Below are positions 1 to 7,769 of a stretch of DNA of 18,393 nucleotides, piece after piece. How positions within the stretch are numbered: the first letter of the stretch is position 1; every line of letters starts with the position of its first letter. This DNA comes from JBBIII01 sp037446575. GTDB taxonomy: Bacteria; Bacteroidota; Ignavibacteria; UBA10030. The notes under the pieces are model-generated. The model was not told where the DNA came from and ran no database searches. It was given only the letters and a program-made list of their open reading frames with translations. The DNA is taken from positions 1-18,393 of the forward strand of contig JBBIII010000052.1 of the NCBI GenBank assembly GCA_037446575.1, written 5' to 3'. The position numbers were made by a program, and so were the translations under genes.

Positions 1-146
1 GTAATGCTTTGCCTTAAAGATGTTACACAAAGTTACACTGAGAAAAAAGGAGTTATGCAAAATTGTATTTATTAGTTTTGTTCTATGAAATGTTTTCCTT
101 TTCCCAATAAAATTAATGTTAAAAATTAAAAAGCATTAGTCTAAAT
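1..146. other. Non-coding end with short repeats and an orphan ribosome-binding site
   Basis: No credible gene lies here. The sequence holds two copies of GTTACAC (22-28 and 32-38), then a strong Shine-Dalgarno AAGGAG (47-52) in front of an ATG at 55. That ATG opens a frame of only six codons ending in TAG at 73-75. A perfect 9-base inverted repeat, TAATGCTTT at 2-10 and AAAGCATTA at 130-138, brackets the stretch. It lies just downstream of the minus-strand glycosyltransferase gene, and I see no clear terminator for that gene. The layout resembles a decayed gene start or a small repeat element, but the piece is too short and too near the window edge to decide. Confidence 0.35.
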
Positions 147-2561
147 TCAATTTATACTTTCTGCCTTCTGTATTGCCTTTTGATATGCAACTGGATTTTT
201 CCTTTTCTTAAATATTTCAGCAACCAATAACCAAGCGTCTTTATTATTAGTATCCTCTAATAAGGCGAGATTCGCTTTATCCAAAGCTTCTTCAGTTAAA
301 TCAACTGAATCATATTTCTTAGCAAGAAGTAAAAATATTTCACTGCGTTTTTGTGGATTATATTCTTTATTTAATTTTGTTTGAACAAAAGTTATCTCAC
401 GGAAACTTTTAACAATAGGATTATCTTTGTCTATTTGCTCTAATGCGTGAAGATATTTTTTTATTCCTGTTGTATCCCCAACTTGCAATCCATAATGCCA
501 TCCCCAAAGCAATCCAACAAAAAAAGTTGTATCGGCATTTACCGCCTGTCGGATAAATTTATACGCATAATTATTATAGCCCAAATTCCAGCATAAACGT
601 GATATTTCATATAACTTTTCTGCTTTATATGTAGCATCATTGTAAAGAGGCGCTTTAAGTAATGAATGCATTAAACGTATATGATATTGAGCCGGCGCAA
701 TATACGATGTCGAGGTCGGCGAGAGGTAAAGCTCTTGTAATAGTCTATAAGCGTTTAATGTATCTAAAGAAAAGCAGTGATTAATAAATCGCTGATAAAT
801 TATATGCGATAGCCGTGGAAAACGTTTTTGGAGTTTGTTAAAGATTTGCATTGATTTCTCTAAATTGCCGTTTAACAGATAAGCTCGGCCAACTCTTAAT
901 AAATCAACTGTTCTTTCTAAATTTAATTTAGTAGTATCAAAAGAATATAATTTGTCAATTCTCCCCAACTTTGAATGAATACGATATATATTCATCGTAT
1001 TCAAATTAAAGATTTTTTCAAAATAAAACCGCTTCGATTCATCCATCATTGTTTGATATTCCACTACGCTATCATATACCGATGGCGCAAACAAATATTC
1101 AGCTTCATTATCTCTTAGCAATGCCTCGAAAATAGGAAGTGGTACTGCTCGATTTATCTCTAAAAATTTTTGCTTGGGCGCGAAAGCAACTATGTTTTTA
1201 TCCGGACTTGCAATGATAGTTCCTTCGCCAATATTTTTTCCAATCCAAGCACCCATTACGCTCCATGGTGTCGAAAAGTATGAAGCTCTTAAGTAACCTT
1301 GTTTTTGTCGACTTGCATAATTTATCGGGTCTATTCTGTATTGAATATTGGTCTTTATTACTTCAAATAAACATATAAGGTTAGGCGCTATGGTCATTAT
1401 AAATATAATGATTGCTAAAAATTCTTTAATTTTGGTTGAAGACTTTAAATAATCAAACATTCTTATCAATGCAAATAATACGTAGTAAATTGCTATTGGC
1501 AGTAGAGGAAGCAAAAAACGAATATCCTGCACAGGGTAAAATAGAATAATAAGTAAGTAGAAAAAAATAAATGCAATCCTAAATATCGCGGTAGAAGTAG
1601 TTTTTAAATCTTGATATACACCTATTGCTAATAATGGTAGAAAGAAAATAAATATATAGCTTTCAATTTTACTTAAAATAAAAAGAGACGCAGTGAATAT
1701 ATCGGAAGGATTGACAATTAAATTCATCGGAAATCTGTAAAAAATCATCCCGCCTAAACTATTTGAATATGTGTTAAAATTTACTCTGAATCGTTCAAGC
1801 ATTTCATATATAATTGAAGTGTCCGGCGCAGTAACAAAATGTTTAAAAATAAATTCTATGTTAGGACTTTGAGATTCCATTGGAGCACCGATTAATACTA
1901 AATTCCGATATGTCCAAAGTGAAAAGAGCGCAACAGCGCCCAATGTGATATAGAGCGCTAATTGCCATTTCTTTTTTTTGATTAGAAAAAAGACTGATGC
2001 TATTACAAGCGCAATTCCAACCTCGCGAATAAGCATTAAAAGAGAAAGAGTTGTAATAACTAAAATATTTTTCCAAAGTTTATTTTCATTATTCTGTAAC
2101 TGTTCCATAAAAATCATTGAGCCAAATATAACGCTTAGAAAGATAGACTCAGATAAAACTTCGGTAGATATGACGAGCGTTAAAGGATTTAATGCTAAGA
2201 ATGCTGTTGCGGCTAATGTGAATGATTGATTGACATTTTTCTCTAACCATAAATAAAATAGAATTAGCGCTAAAACACCCCAAAGTAATGTCCATATTTT
2301 AGCGGCGTAAATTGATAACGGAAATATTAGAAAAACTGGCGATAGAATTACAGAATAAAATGGCGCATTCACTATATAATACTCGGGTGTCGGTTGAGTA
2401 TCGTCTACAAATCCTTTGCCTTGCGCTATCGAATTACCCCAAATAAGATATCGGGTACAGTCTGTGTAAAGAGATAGATCATTTAATCTTAACATTCCTA
2501 ACACAAAAAAAGCCGTAATAATTACTAAAAGATATTTATATCGATTAAACAATTCTTTCAT
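147..2561 (-). CDS. GT-C family (GT39/ArnT-like) membrane glycosyltransferase with TPR-like C-terminus
   Basis: This 804-residue protein has about 10-12 hydrophobic segments in its first 400 residues (for example around 9-25, 88-106, 163-195, 298-315, 327-368 and 380-398). A large soluble tail follows. The first loop after TM1 carries an Asp (D34) in a TDxxRYLxWGxSIAxGxGF-like context. This is where GT-C enzymes that use polyprenyl-phosphate sugars keep their catalytic acid. A DIRFLLPLLP motif near 346-355 is also typical of GT39/GT83 proteins. The tail contains TPR-like helix pairs at about 555-600 and 745-800. The protein probably transfers a sugar from a lipid-linked donor on the periplasmic face of the inner membrane; donor and acceptor cannot be read from the sequence. 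It is the last gene of a four-gene minus-strand operon, and its ATG overlaps the stop of the upstream glycosylase gene (ATGA), implying translational coupling. The family call is fairly sure, the substrate unknown. Confidence 0.75.
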   Translation of the reverse strand: MKELFNRYKYLLVIITAFFVLGMLRLNDLSLYTDCTRYLIWGNSIAQGKGFVDDTQPTPEYYIVNAPFYSVILSPVFLIFPLSIYAAKIWTLLWGVLALILFYLWLEKNVNQSFTLAATAFLALNPLTLVISTEVLSESIFLSVIFGSMIFMEQLQNNENKLWKNILVITTLSLLMLIREVGIALVIASVFFLIKKKKWQLALYITLGAVALFSLWTYRNLVLIGAPMESQSPNIEFIFKHFVTAPDTSIIYEMLERFRVNFNTYSNSLGGMIFYRFPMNLIVNPSDIFTASLFILSKIESYIFIFFLPLLAIGVYQDLKTTSTAIFRIAFIFFYLLIILFYPVQDIRFLLPLLPIAIYYVLFALIRMFDYLKSSTKIKEFLAIIIFIMTIAPNLICLFEVIKTNIQYRIDPINYASRQKQGYLRASYFSTPWSVMGAWIGKNIGEGTIIASPDKNIVAFAPKQKFLEINRAVPLPIFEALLRDNEAEYLFAPSVYDSVVEYQTMMDESKRFYFEKIFNLNTMNIYRIHSKLGRIDKLYSFDTTKLNLERTVDLLRVGRAYLLNGNLEKSMQIFNKLQKRFPRLSHIIYQRFINHCFSLDTLNAYRLLQELYLSPTSTSYIAPAQYHIRLMHSLLKAPLYNDATYKAEKLYEISRLCWNLGYNNYAYKFIRQAVNADTTFFVGLLWGWHYGLQVGDTTGIKKYLHALEQIDKDNPIVKSFREITFVQTKLNKEYNPQKRSEIFLLLAKKYDSVDLTEEALDKANLALLEDTNNKDAWLLVAEIFKKRKNPVAYQKAIQKAESIN

Positions 2562-3241
2562 CTTTTCTCCAAGTGTCTTTTTATTCTTCTAAAAATATTG
2601 TCAAACATCGGTTCAGTTAATTTTTTTGTAAATGTGTTCTGTTGACTCGGATGATAAGTTCCAATTAACAGAATATTATTGCCAATAAAATATTCACAGC
2701 CATGGGCGAATATTAGCTTTTGTGATTCTGGAACAAGACTTAATTCTTTAAGACAGGCAACAATTTTATCAAAACCAATCTTACCAAGGCCACATACAAC
2801 GCGTAAATTTTTTAATAGCATTACTTCTTGTTTGAGATATTCCATACAATTTTCTAATTCGCTAATTGTAGGTTTGTTTTCAGGGGGAGAACATCTGCAT
2901 GCGGCGGTGATATAACAAGTTTTAAGGACTAAACCATCGCTACGATCGACTGATATCGATTTATTAGCAAAGCCGAACTTGTATAACGCCTTGATTAACC
3001 AATCGCCGCTACTATCTCCTGTGAACATTCGCCCGGTTCTATTCGCTCCGTGCGCCGCAGGAGCAAGTCCAACAATTAATAATTTAGCCCTTGTATCGCC
3101 GAATCCTATTACTGGTCTTCCCCAATAATTAAAAGATTTAAAGCGTTTCACCCTCTTCACAGCGACTTGTTCTCTCCATTTTACAAGACGAAGACATTTA
3201 TTACAAGAAATTATTTGTGAGTTTAGCTTTTTAAAATTCAT
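2558..3241 (-). CDS. Uracil-DNA glycosylase, family 5 (UDGb), Fe-S
   Basis: This 227-residue base-excision repair enzyme removes uracil, and in this family often other deaminated bases, from DNA. Motif 1 is GLAPAAHGANRTGR (58-71), the family 5 signature in which the usual polar catalytic residue is replaced by Ala. It is followed by MFTGDSSGDW (72-81), whose Asp residues are thought to help activate water. Motif 3 is HPSQQN (197-202). Four cysteines fit the [4Fe-4S] ligands: C13 and C16 in a CxxC, C117 before PPENKP, and C132. The length is normal. The gene sits in an operon with glycosyltransferases, 47 bases after the hydrolase gene, and its TGA overlaps the ATG of the next gene. I see no clear Shine-Dalgarno before its ATG. 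The placement probably reflects operon packing, not a shared pathway. Confidence 0.92.
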   Translation of the reverse strand: MNFKKLNSQIISCNKCLRLVKWREQVAVKRVKRFKSFNYWGRPVIGFGDTRAKLLIVGLAPAAHGANRTGRMFTGDSSGDWLIKALYKFGFANKSISVDRSDGLVLKTCYITAACRCSPPENKPTISELENCMEYLKQEVMLLKNLRVVCGLGKIGFDKIVACLKELSLVPESQKLIFAHGCEYFIGNNILLIGTYHPSQQNTFTKKLTEPMFDNIFRRIKRHLEKR

Positions 3242-3288
3242 ATACTATTTTAGAGACAAATAACTTATCATCAATTGTTGATTTATTG

Positions 3289-4101
3289 CTATGAAGTTTG
3301 AATTTGCCAATTCTTTTTTATAAAAGAGATTAATTTTTCATTGAACTCTTGACTGTTTTCTAAGTTGCTCATATGTCCCGCGTTTTTAATAAACCACAAC
3401 TCAGCGCCATGTATATTTTGTCGCATAAATTGTGCCGTTTCGATGGGAATTAATTTATCAAATTCGCCTACTATAATGCACGTAGGAACATTTATGGATT
3501 GAAGAACGTGGGTCGTATCTGTTCGCGAAGCTAACGCTAATATTGTTCCACAAATTGCGAGCGTAGAATTAGAGCATATAATATTCTTAACAAATTCGAT
3601 TACTTCTGAGTTGTGTTCATAAGTATTTTCAAAAAATATTTGCTTCAAAAATTCATTTGTGAACGTTTCGATGCCAGATTGCTTAATATTTTTTAAAGAA
3701 GCATTTCTTTTAGTTTTTACTTCATTCGTATCTGCCTCGCTCTTAGTATCGCATAAAATTAGACCGCAAATTCTTTCGGGGTGTCGTTCAAAACAACGGA
3801 GAGCAATATAACCGCCCATCGAAAGTCCGCATAATACAGCTTTCTCGATTTCTAAATGGTTAAGCAGTGATATTAAATCATCTACAAAAATATCGATTGT
3901 ATATTGGCAATCAGCAACTTCGCTTTGCCCATGACCTCTTATATCATAAGAAATTGCTCGAACATTATACGGCAAAGATTTTATCTGAGGCTCCCAAATT
4001 TTATTGCAAAATGGGAAGCCATGTATGAACACGAGCGGAAGACCCTGCGGAATTCCGTATTCAAAATAATTTACTGTTATTCCATTTAATTCAATTTTCA
4101 A
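3289..4101 (-). CDS. Alpha/beta hydrolase, esterase or enol-lactonase-like
   Basis: This is a 270-residue cytoplasmic alpha/beta-hydrolase. The oxyanion-hole HG lies at 27-28 (FIHGFPF). The nucleophile elbow is GLSMGG (92-97) with Ser94, the acid is probably D215 (VGEFDKLIP), and the catalytic His is H243 (NAGHMSNLE), so the triad is complete. The closest general resemblance is to 3-oxoadipate enol-lactonases and related esterases, but no aromatic-degradation genes are nearby, so the substrate is unknown. The start is a TTG at 4099-4101. No ATG or GTG is available, because the in-frame TGA of the upstream glycosyltransferase lies only two codons before it. A good AAGGAG (4115-4120, minus strand) sits 13 bases upstream, inside the end of the glycosyltransferase gene. 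The gene is the second of the minus-strand operon. Confidence 0.88.
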   Translation of the reverse strand: MKIELNGITVNYFEYGIPQGLPLVFIHGFPFCNKIWEPQIKSLPYNVRAISYDIRGHGQSEVADCQYTIDIFVDDLISLLNHLEIEKAVLCGLSMGGYIALRCFERHPERICGLILCDTKSEADTNEVKTKRNASLKNIKQSGIETFTNEFLKQIFFENTYEHNSEVIEFVKNIICSNSTLAICGTILALASRTDTTHVLQSINVPTCIIVGEFDKLIPIETAQFMRQNIHGAELWFIKNAGHMSNLENSQEFNEKLISFIKKNWQIQTS

Positions 4102-4107
4102 ATTATT

Positions 4108-5286
4108 TCAGCTTCTCCTTGTTTCCATAAAATTGTAAATTGATTTTAATATTTTTTTAGCCGCATCTGGTTTAGCAAGCGATTTAGACGCCTTTTTGGC
4201 ATTGTTCAATAAATATGGTTTTTCTAAAATCTGTTTAAGTTTAAAGGATAGGTTGGCTAAATTTATTGCTTTCCATCCAGCTCCGTGTTCAACTATTAAG
4301 TCTGTGTTTCGACTTTCTTGGCCCGGGATCGGATCAATTATCAGCATCGGCAGCGATTTTGCCAAAGCTTCTGAAGATGTCAATCCGCCAGCTTTTGTAA
4401 TTACGATATCGGATGCATCCATAAGCTGATGTATGTTATCTACAAAACCAAATATGTTGACATGGGCATTTTGCGGAAATTGGATTTTATTAATATCCGA
4501 CTTTGCCTTTTCGTTTCTGCCGCATACAATAATTAAGTTAAATTTTTTTGTCGGGAAAAATGATATAGTATTTATTGTATGTTCAACTATGTTTTGAACC
4601 CTTCCAATTCCAAATCCACCGGAAAGAATGAGAATAGTAAATCCCTTTTGATGCAATTCAAGTTTGGTTCGAACAAGATTTGATTTTTCTTTTTTACTAA
4701 ATTCTGGCATTATAGGAATTCCGGTTGTCTCTATTCTATTAATCGGAACGTATTTCGATTGTAATTGCCAAGCAGTTTCTTCATGAAAAACAAAATATCG
4801 TTCGACTATCGGGTCAATCCAGAGTTGATGAACATCGAAATCTGTTGTAACCGAAAAAATTGGGATATTATAATTTTTATTCTGGAATTGACTGCTGATT
4901 GATATATAAGGTAAGAAGTGAGTGCAAATAAGAGCATCGGGCTTTAAAGAGAGAATAGTCTTTAGGTATTTTTTATAATTGAGTTTATCGAATGCTTTTA
5001 TGAATGGTGTTTTTTCGTATGGTTTTTGCTCTGATTGTTGATACAGATAACCCCACAGTTCCGGGGCCCGATTAACTAATTGAATGTATGTCTCAGAATA
5101 AAGCCGTTTAAATACTTTTGGCGTTAATTCTAAAATGTCGAAATGTTTTGTATAAATTGGATAATTTAGAAATTGTGCCATGCGATGCAACGCCTCGGCG
5201 GCTCGGATGTGTCCTGCCCCACCTGAACATGACAGAATAAGAAAAAAAAACTTAGAGTTTTTTCGCTTATCATCTATCTGATTCAT
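4108..5286 (-). CDS. GT28-type glycosyltransferase, MGDG synthase/diacylglycerol glucosyltransferase-like
   Basis: This 392-residue GT-B enzyme has the layout of monogalactosyldiacylglycerol synthases and processive diacylglycerol glucosyltransferases. The N-terminal lipid-acceptor domain begins with SCSGGAGHIRAA (about 19-30). The C-terminal nucleotide-sugar domain has LSGGFGIGR (221-229), then TKAGGLTSSEAL (297-308) and PIPGQESRN (319-327), the donor-binding loops of the family. It probably adds a hexose to diacylglycerol at the inner face of the cytoplasmic membrane, making a glycolipid. MurG is the alternative family but its hallmark sequence is not seen. The ATG at 5284-5286 is preferred; a TTG directly before it (5287-5289) is also possible. 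The only ribosome-binding candidate is a weak AAAGAG a few bases upstream. This is the first gene of the minus-strand operon, and its TGA is in frame with the hydrolase that follows. Confidence 0.8.
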   Translation of the reverse strand: MNQIDDKRKNSKFFFLILSCSGGAGHIRAAEALHRMAQFLNYPIYTKHFDILELTPKVFKRLYSETYIQLVNRAPELWGYLYQQSEQKPYEKTPFIKAFDKLNYKKYLKTILSLKPDALICTHFLPYISISSQFQNKNYNIPIFSVTTDFDVHQLWIDPIVERYFVFHEETAWQLQSKYVPINRIETTGIPIMPEFSKKEKSNLVRTKLELHQKGFTILILSGGFGIGRVQNIVEHTINTISFFPTKKFNLIIVCGRNEKAKSDINKIQFPQNAHVNIFGFVDNIHQLMDASDIVITKAGGLTSSEALAKSLPMLIIDPIPGQESRNTDLIVEHGAGWKAINLANLSFKLKQILEKPYLLNNAKKASKSLAKPDAAKKILKSIYNFMETRRS

Positions 5287-5365
5287 CAATTGACTCTTTA
5301 TATAATCATTATATTGATGAATAATAAGTAAAAATTAATAAGAAAAAGAGAAAAATCATGAATAT

Positions 5366-5399
5366 AAAAACTGTCAGGTTTTACGACCTGACAGTTTTT
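5366..5399 (-). terminator. Intrinsic terminator of citrate synthase
   Basis: A near-perfect hairpin pairs 5366-5380 with 5385-5399: AAAAACTGTCAGG against CCTGACAGTTTTT, plus one A-T and one G-T pair closing a TTAC loop. The minus-strand RNA ends in a U run. The hairpin lies 26 bases after the citrate synthase stop and ahead of the glycosyltransferase operon, separating the two units. It would also work on the plus strand. Confidence 0.9.
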
Positions 5400-5424
5400 A
5401 TTTATAGCTCTAAAATAATTTAGA

Positions 5425-6717
5425 TTATTTTCTAAGTTCTATAGGAACAAATGCACGTTCATCGTTCCCTAAATATATTTGACGAGGACGTGCAATTTTT
5501 TGCTCAGGATCAGTAATCATCTCTAACCATTGAGCAAGCCAGCCGGCTGTTCGCGGAATAGCAAAAAGCGCTGTGAAGAACTCAGGCGAAAATCCCATAG
5601 CTTGATAAATAATTCCCGAATAGAAATCCACATTTGGATAAAGTTTTCGCTTGATAAAATATTCGTCCTGTAGAGCAATACGTTCCAATTCCATAGCGAT
5701 ATCTAAAAGTGGATTTCTGCCGGTAACTTCAAACACTTGCTCGGCGGTTTGTTTGATAATTTTTGCACGTGGGTCATAATTCTTGTATATACGATGACCA
5801 AAACCCATCAATCTTTTTTTTCCACTTCCATCCTTTACATCCTTTATAAATGCTGGGATTTTATTTTTTGAACCGATCTCTTTCAACATCACAAGAACCT
5901 GTTCGTTGGCTCCGCCATGCAAAGGTCCAAACAATGCGCCTATGGCGCCAGCCATCGCCAGATAAGGATCAGCTTGCGAGCTTCCAATAACACGCATTGC
6001 ATTTGCACTGCAATTTTGTTCGTGATCGGCGTGAAGAATAAAAAGAATATCTAACGCACGCTCGAGAACGGGATTCGGAGTGTATCTCTGTTCAACACTT
6101 CTGCTTAGCATGCTTAAAAAGTTGCCAGCGTAGCTTAATCCCTCTTCAGGGTCAACAGGGGTAAGTCCTTTGCCATGTTTAAAACACCAAGCGCTAAGCG
6201 TTGGTATTTTCCCAAGTAAGCGGTGTATTTGCAATAACCGACTCGAAGCGTCAAGAACCTTGCGCGAATCTGGATAGTAGGTAGATAAGGCAGCGACGAA
6301 ACTGGCAAGCATTCCCATCGGATGCGCATCTTTTTTAAATCCAGTTAAGAAATTTTTTAGCTCGTCAAAAACTTTTGAATGATTTAATATATTTCTTGTC
6401 CATTCTTTTAATTGCGGCAGTGTGGGAAGTTCGCCATAAATTAATAAATAGGCGACTTCAAGATGTGAACTTTTTTCTGCAAGTTGTTCAATCGGGTAAC
6501 CGCGGTAGCGCAATATTCCTTTTTCACCATCAATATAAGTAATGCTACTTTGACATGATGCTGTATTCATAAAAGCGGGGTCATAAGTCATTATGCCTAA
6601 ATCGTCCTCTTTTACTTTTATTTTTCTTAATTCAATTGTCCGAATTGCATTATTTTCAATTGGAATTTCATATTGATTCCCGGTACGATTATCTGTAATT
6701 GTTAATGTCTCTGGCAT
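5425..6717 (-). CDS. gltA: Citrate synthase (type II)
   Basis: This 430-residue enzyme condenses oxaloacetate with acetyl-CoA to citrate, the entry step of the TCA cycle. All the active-site residues of the E. coli type II enzyme are visible in matching order. H229 lies in ILHADHEQNCS, H267 in GPLHGGANE, H308 in GFGHRIYK, D364 in YPNVDFYSG and R389 in PRTAGW. The long N-terminal region (about 1-60) with a small beta domain is the mark of the hexameric Gram-negative type. Whether it is NADH-inhibited cannot be judged. The gene is monocistronic, with a 359-base AT-rich gap upstream and a strong terminator downstream. No convincing Shine-Dalgarno precedes its ATG. Confidence 0.97.
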   Translation of the reverse strand: MPETLTITDNRTGNQYEIPIENNAIRTIELRKIKVKEDDLGIMTYDPAFMNTASCQSSITYIDGEKGILRYRGYPIEQLAEKSSHLEVAYLLIYGELPTLPQLKEWTRNILNHSKVFDELKNFLTGFKKDAHPMGMLASFVAALSTYYPDSRKVLDASSRLLQIHRLLGKIPTLSAWCFKHGKGLTPVDPEEGLSYAGNFLSMLSRSVEQRYTPNPVLERALDILFILHADHEQNCSANAMRVIGSSQADPYLAMAGAIGALFGPLHGGANEQVLVMLKEIGSKNKIPAFIKDVKDGSGKKRLMGFGHRIYKNYDPRAKIIKQTAEQVFEVTGRNPLLDIAMELERIALQDEYFIKRKLYPNVDFYSGIIYQAMGFSPEFFTALFAIPRTAGWLAQWLEMITDPEQKIARPRQIYLGNDERAFVPIELRK

Positions 6718-6998
6718 AGGCGGATCTTATAAATATTTTTAGATTTGTTGTTTAGTAAATTGTAATAGCTAAAATATAAAAATATTATAACTATTTTTCA
6801 CCGTTACGCTAATATAATTAATCGTTTTTTTAAAAAAACTAAAATTCCTAATCGTTATACACATTTTTTACAATATTCATCCATTAGTTTTTGATAAATA
6901 TAAATGTATGTTATTTTCGTAAGCATATAAATATAAAATGTTATTGTTATTTGTAAAAATTCTGGAACTTTTTATGTGCTATATACGTTTAATAAGTT
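6718..6998. other. AT-rich leader of citrate synthase
   Basis: This stretch holds no gene on either strand. On the minus strand there is a TATAAT (plus coordinates 6784-6789) about 70 bases before the citrate synthase ATG, but its -35 (TTAGCG at 6807-6812, 17-base spacer) is poor. A perfect 16-base palindrome, G followed by seven T, seven A and C, lies at 6824-6839. It would be a strongly bent or rigid A-tract and could be an upstream promoter element. On the plus strand, TACGTTTA at 6984-6991, with TCTG 19 bases before it, weakly resembles the Bacteroidota sigma-A promoter (TTTG, then TAnnTTTG). It would drive the candidate RNA starting near 6999. Confidence 0.35.
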
Positions 6999-7078
6999 GA
7001 ACTCTTTCGTCATTCCCCATGATGAAGAGTTCGATAGCCTCCCTAACCCCGACGTTTGGTAGTGCGTCGGGGTTTTTT
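6999..7078 (+). ncRNA. Candidate small RNA: long hairpin followed by terminator
   Basis: Two stable hairpins lie back to back. The first pairs GAACTCTT (6999-7006) and CGTCAT (7008-7013) with ATGATG (7019-7024) and AAGAGTTC (7025-7032), with one bulged T and one G-T pair around a TCCCC loop. The second pairs AACCCCGACG (7045-7054) with CGTCGGGGTT (7065-7074) and runs straight into a T stretch (7073-7078), which makes it a plus-strand intrinsic terminator. No plus-strand gene precedes it and the neighbouring genes are on the minus strand, so it should end a short RNA. Its last bases overlap the rluE stop codon antisense. A weak Bacteroidota-like promoter is visible just upstream. I do not recognise an RNA family. 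The structure is clear, but transcription is inferred. Confidence 0.4.
7045..7078 (+). terminator. Plus-strand intrinsic terminator
   Basis: A 10-base-pair GC-rich stem with a 10-base loop (7055-7064) is followed by TTTT beyond the stem. Read on the minus strand, the hairpin is followed by TAGGGAGGC and no U run, so it is a poor terminator for rluE even though it begins at the rluE stop codon. Orientation therefore favours the candidate small RNA described above. Confidence 0.75.
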
Positions 7079-7673
7079 ATTTAAATATGATAGATTTTAA
7101 TTTTGTTAATTCTTCCTCAGTGAGTTCCCGATAAGTTCCTGGTGATAATCCTTTTATTGATAAAAAAATAATTGATTTGCGAACAAGTCTCAATGTTGGG
7201 TGTCCAATTGCCGCGGTCATTTTTCTAATTTGCCTATTACGCCCTTCAGTCAGCGTAATTTCTAACCAAGAGGTCGGTACATTTTTACGATATCGGATGG
7301 GAACTGAGCGGAGTGGTAGCTCGGGCTCAAAATCGAGAAATTTAATTTCGGATTTTTTTGTCTTTTTACGCTCGATGATAATTCCATTTCTTAATTTTTC
7401 TAGTTTAACATGGTCTGGAATTCCTTCAATTTGGACATAATAAGTTTTAGCGTGATTAAATTTTGGTTCAGTTAATTTATGTTTTAATTCGTTATCATTT
7501 GTTAGTAATAATAACCCTTCGCTATCAGCATCTAATCTTCCTACGGGATATACGTCCTTTGGGAATTGCCCAAAATCGGCTAAGGATTGGCGTTCATGTT
7601 CGGGTGTAAATTGGGAAATCACTCCATAAGGTTTATACAAGAGAAAGTATGATTTTTTATTTTTATGTTTCAT
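7077..7673 (-). CDS. rluE: 23S rRNA pseudouridine synthase, RluE-type
   Basis: This 198-residue pseudouridine synthase of the RsuA/RluB/RluE/RluF family lacks the N-terminal S4 domain, as RluE does. It opens with YFLLYKPYGVISQFT (9-23). The catalytic motif VGRLDADSEGLLLLTND (44-60) has Asp48 as nucleophile, and YYVQIEGIP (78-86), PTSWLEITLTEGRNRQIRKM (133-152) and HPTLRLVR follow. This order closely tracks E. coli RluE, which modifies U2457 of 23S rRNA, so the same site is likely but not proven. It is separated from clpC by a strong terminator and probably has its own promoter. No Shine-Dalgarno is visible before the ATG. Its stop codon lies in the T run of the opposite-strand terminator. Confidence 0.9.
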   Translation of the reverse strand: MKHKNKKSYFLLYKPYGVISQFTPEHERQSLADFGQFPKDVYPVGRLDADSEGLLLLTNDNELKHKLTEPKFNHAKTYYVQIEGIPDHVKLEKLRNGIIIERKKTKKSEIKFLDFEPELPLRSVPIRYRKNVPTSWLEITLTEGRNRQIRKMTAAIGHPTLRLVRKSIIFLSIKGLSPGTYRELTEEELTKLKSIIFK

Positions 7674-7715
7674 TTTGTAGATATGACGAGACTAAATGAT
7701 TAGAGTAATTTGCAT

Positions 7716-7749
7716 AAAAAAAATCCCCCGACATAGGTCGAGGGATTTT
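7716..7749 (-). terminator. Intrinsic terminator of clpC
   Basis: The stem pairs 7720-7732 with 7737-7749 (13 positions, one C-A mismatch, short ATAG loop). On the minus strand it is followed by a run of eight U (A run at 7716-7723). It lies 20 bases after the clpC stop and ends that transcript before rluE. Its symmetry means it could also stop plus-strand transcription. Confidence 0.9.
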
Positions 7750-7769
7750 AAGTTATAAACTGACGTTCA

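Noticed and set aside
6974..7000. An eight-codon open frame (ATG at 6974) as a leader peptide for an attenuator
   Set aside because: It lacks a good ribosome-binding site, and nothing on the plus strand downstream of the terminator could be regulated.
6999..7032. Hairpin considered as a REP-like repeat because it contains CGTCATTCCC
   Set aside because: The match to common CGTCATTCCC repeats ends there, and there is no second copy in the window.
7045..7078. Hairpin read as the terminator of rluE
   Set aside because: It starts at the rluE stop codon, but on the minus strand it is not followed by a U run; the T run is on the plus-strand side, so the orientation is wrong for rluE.
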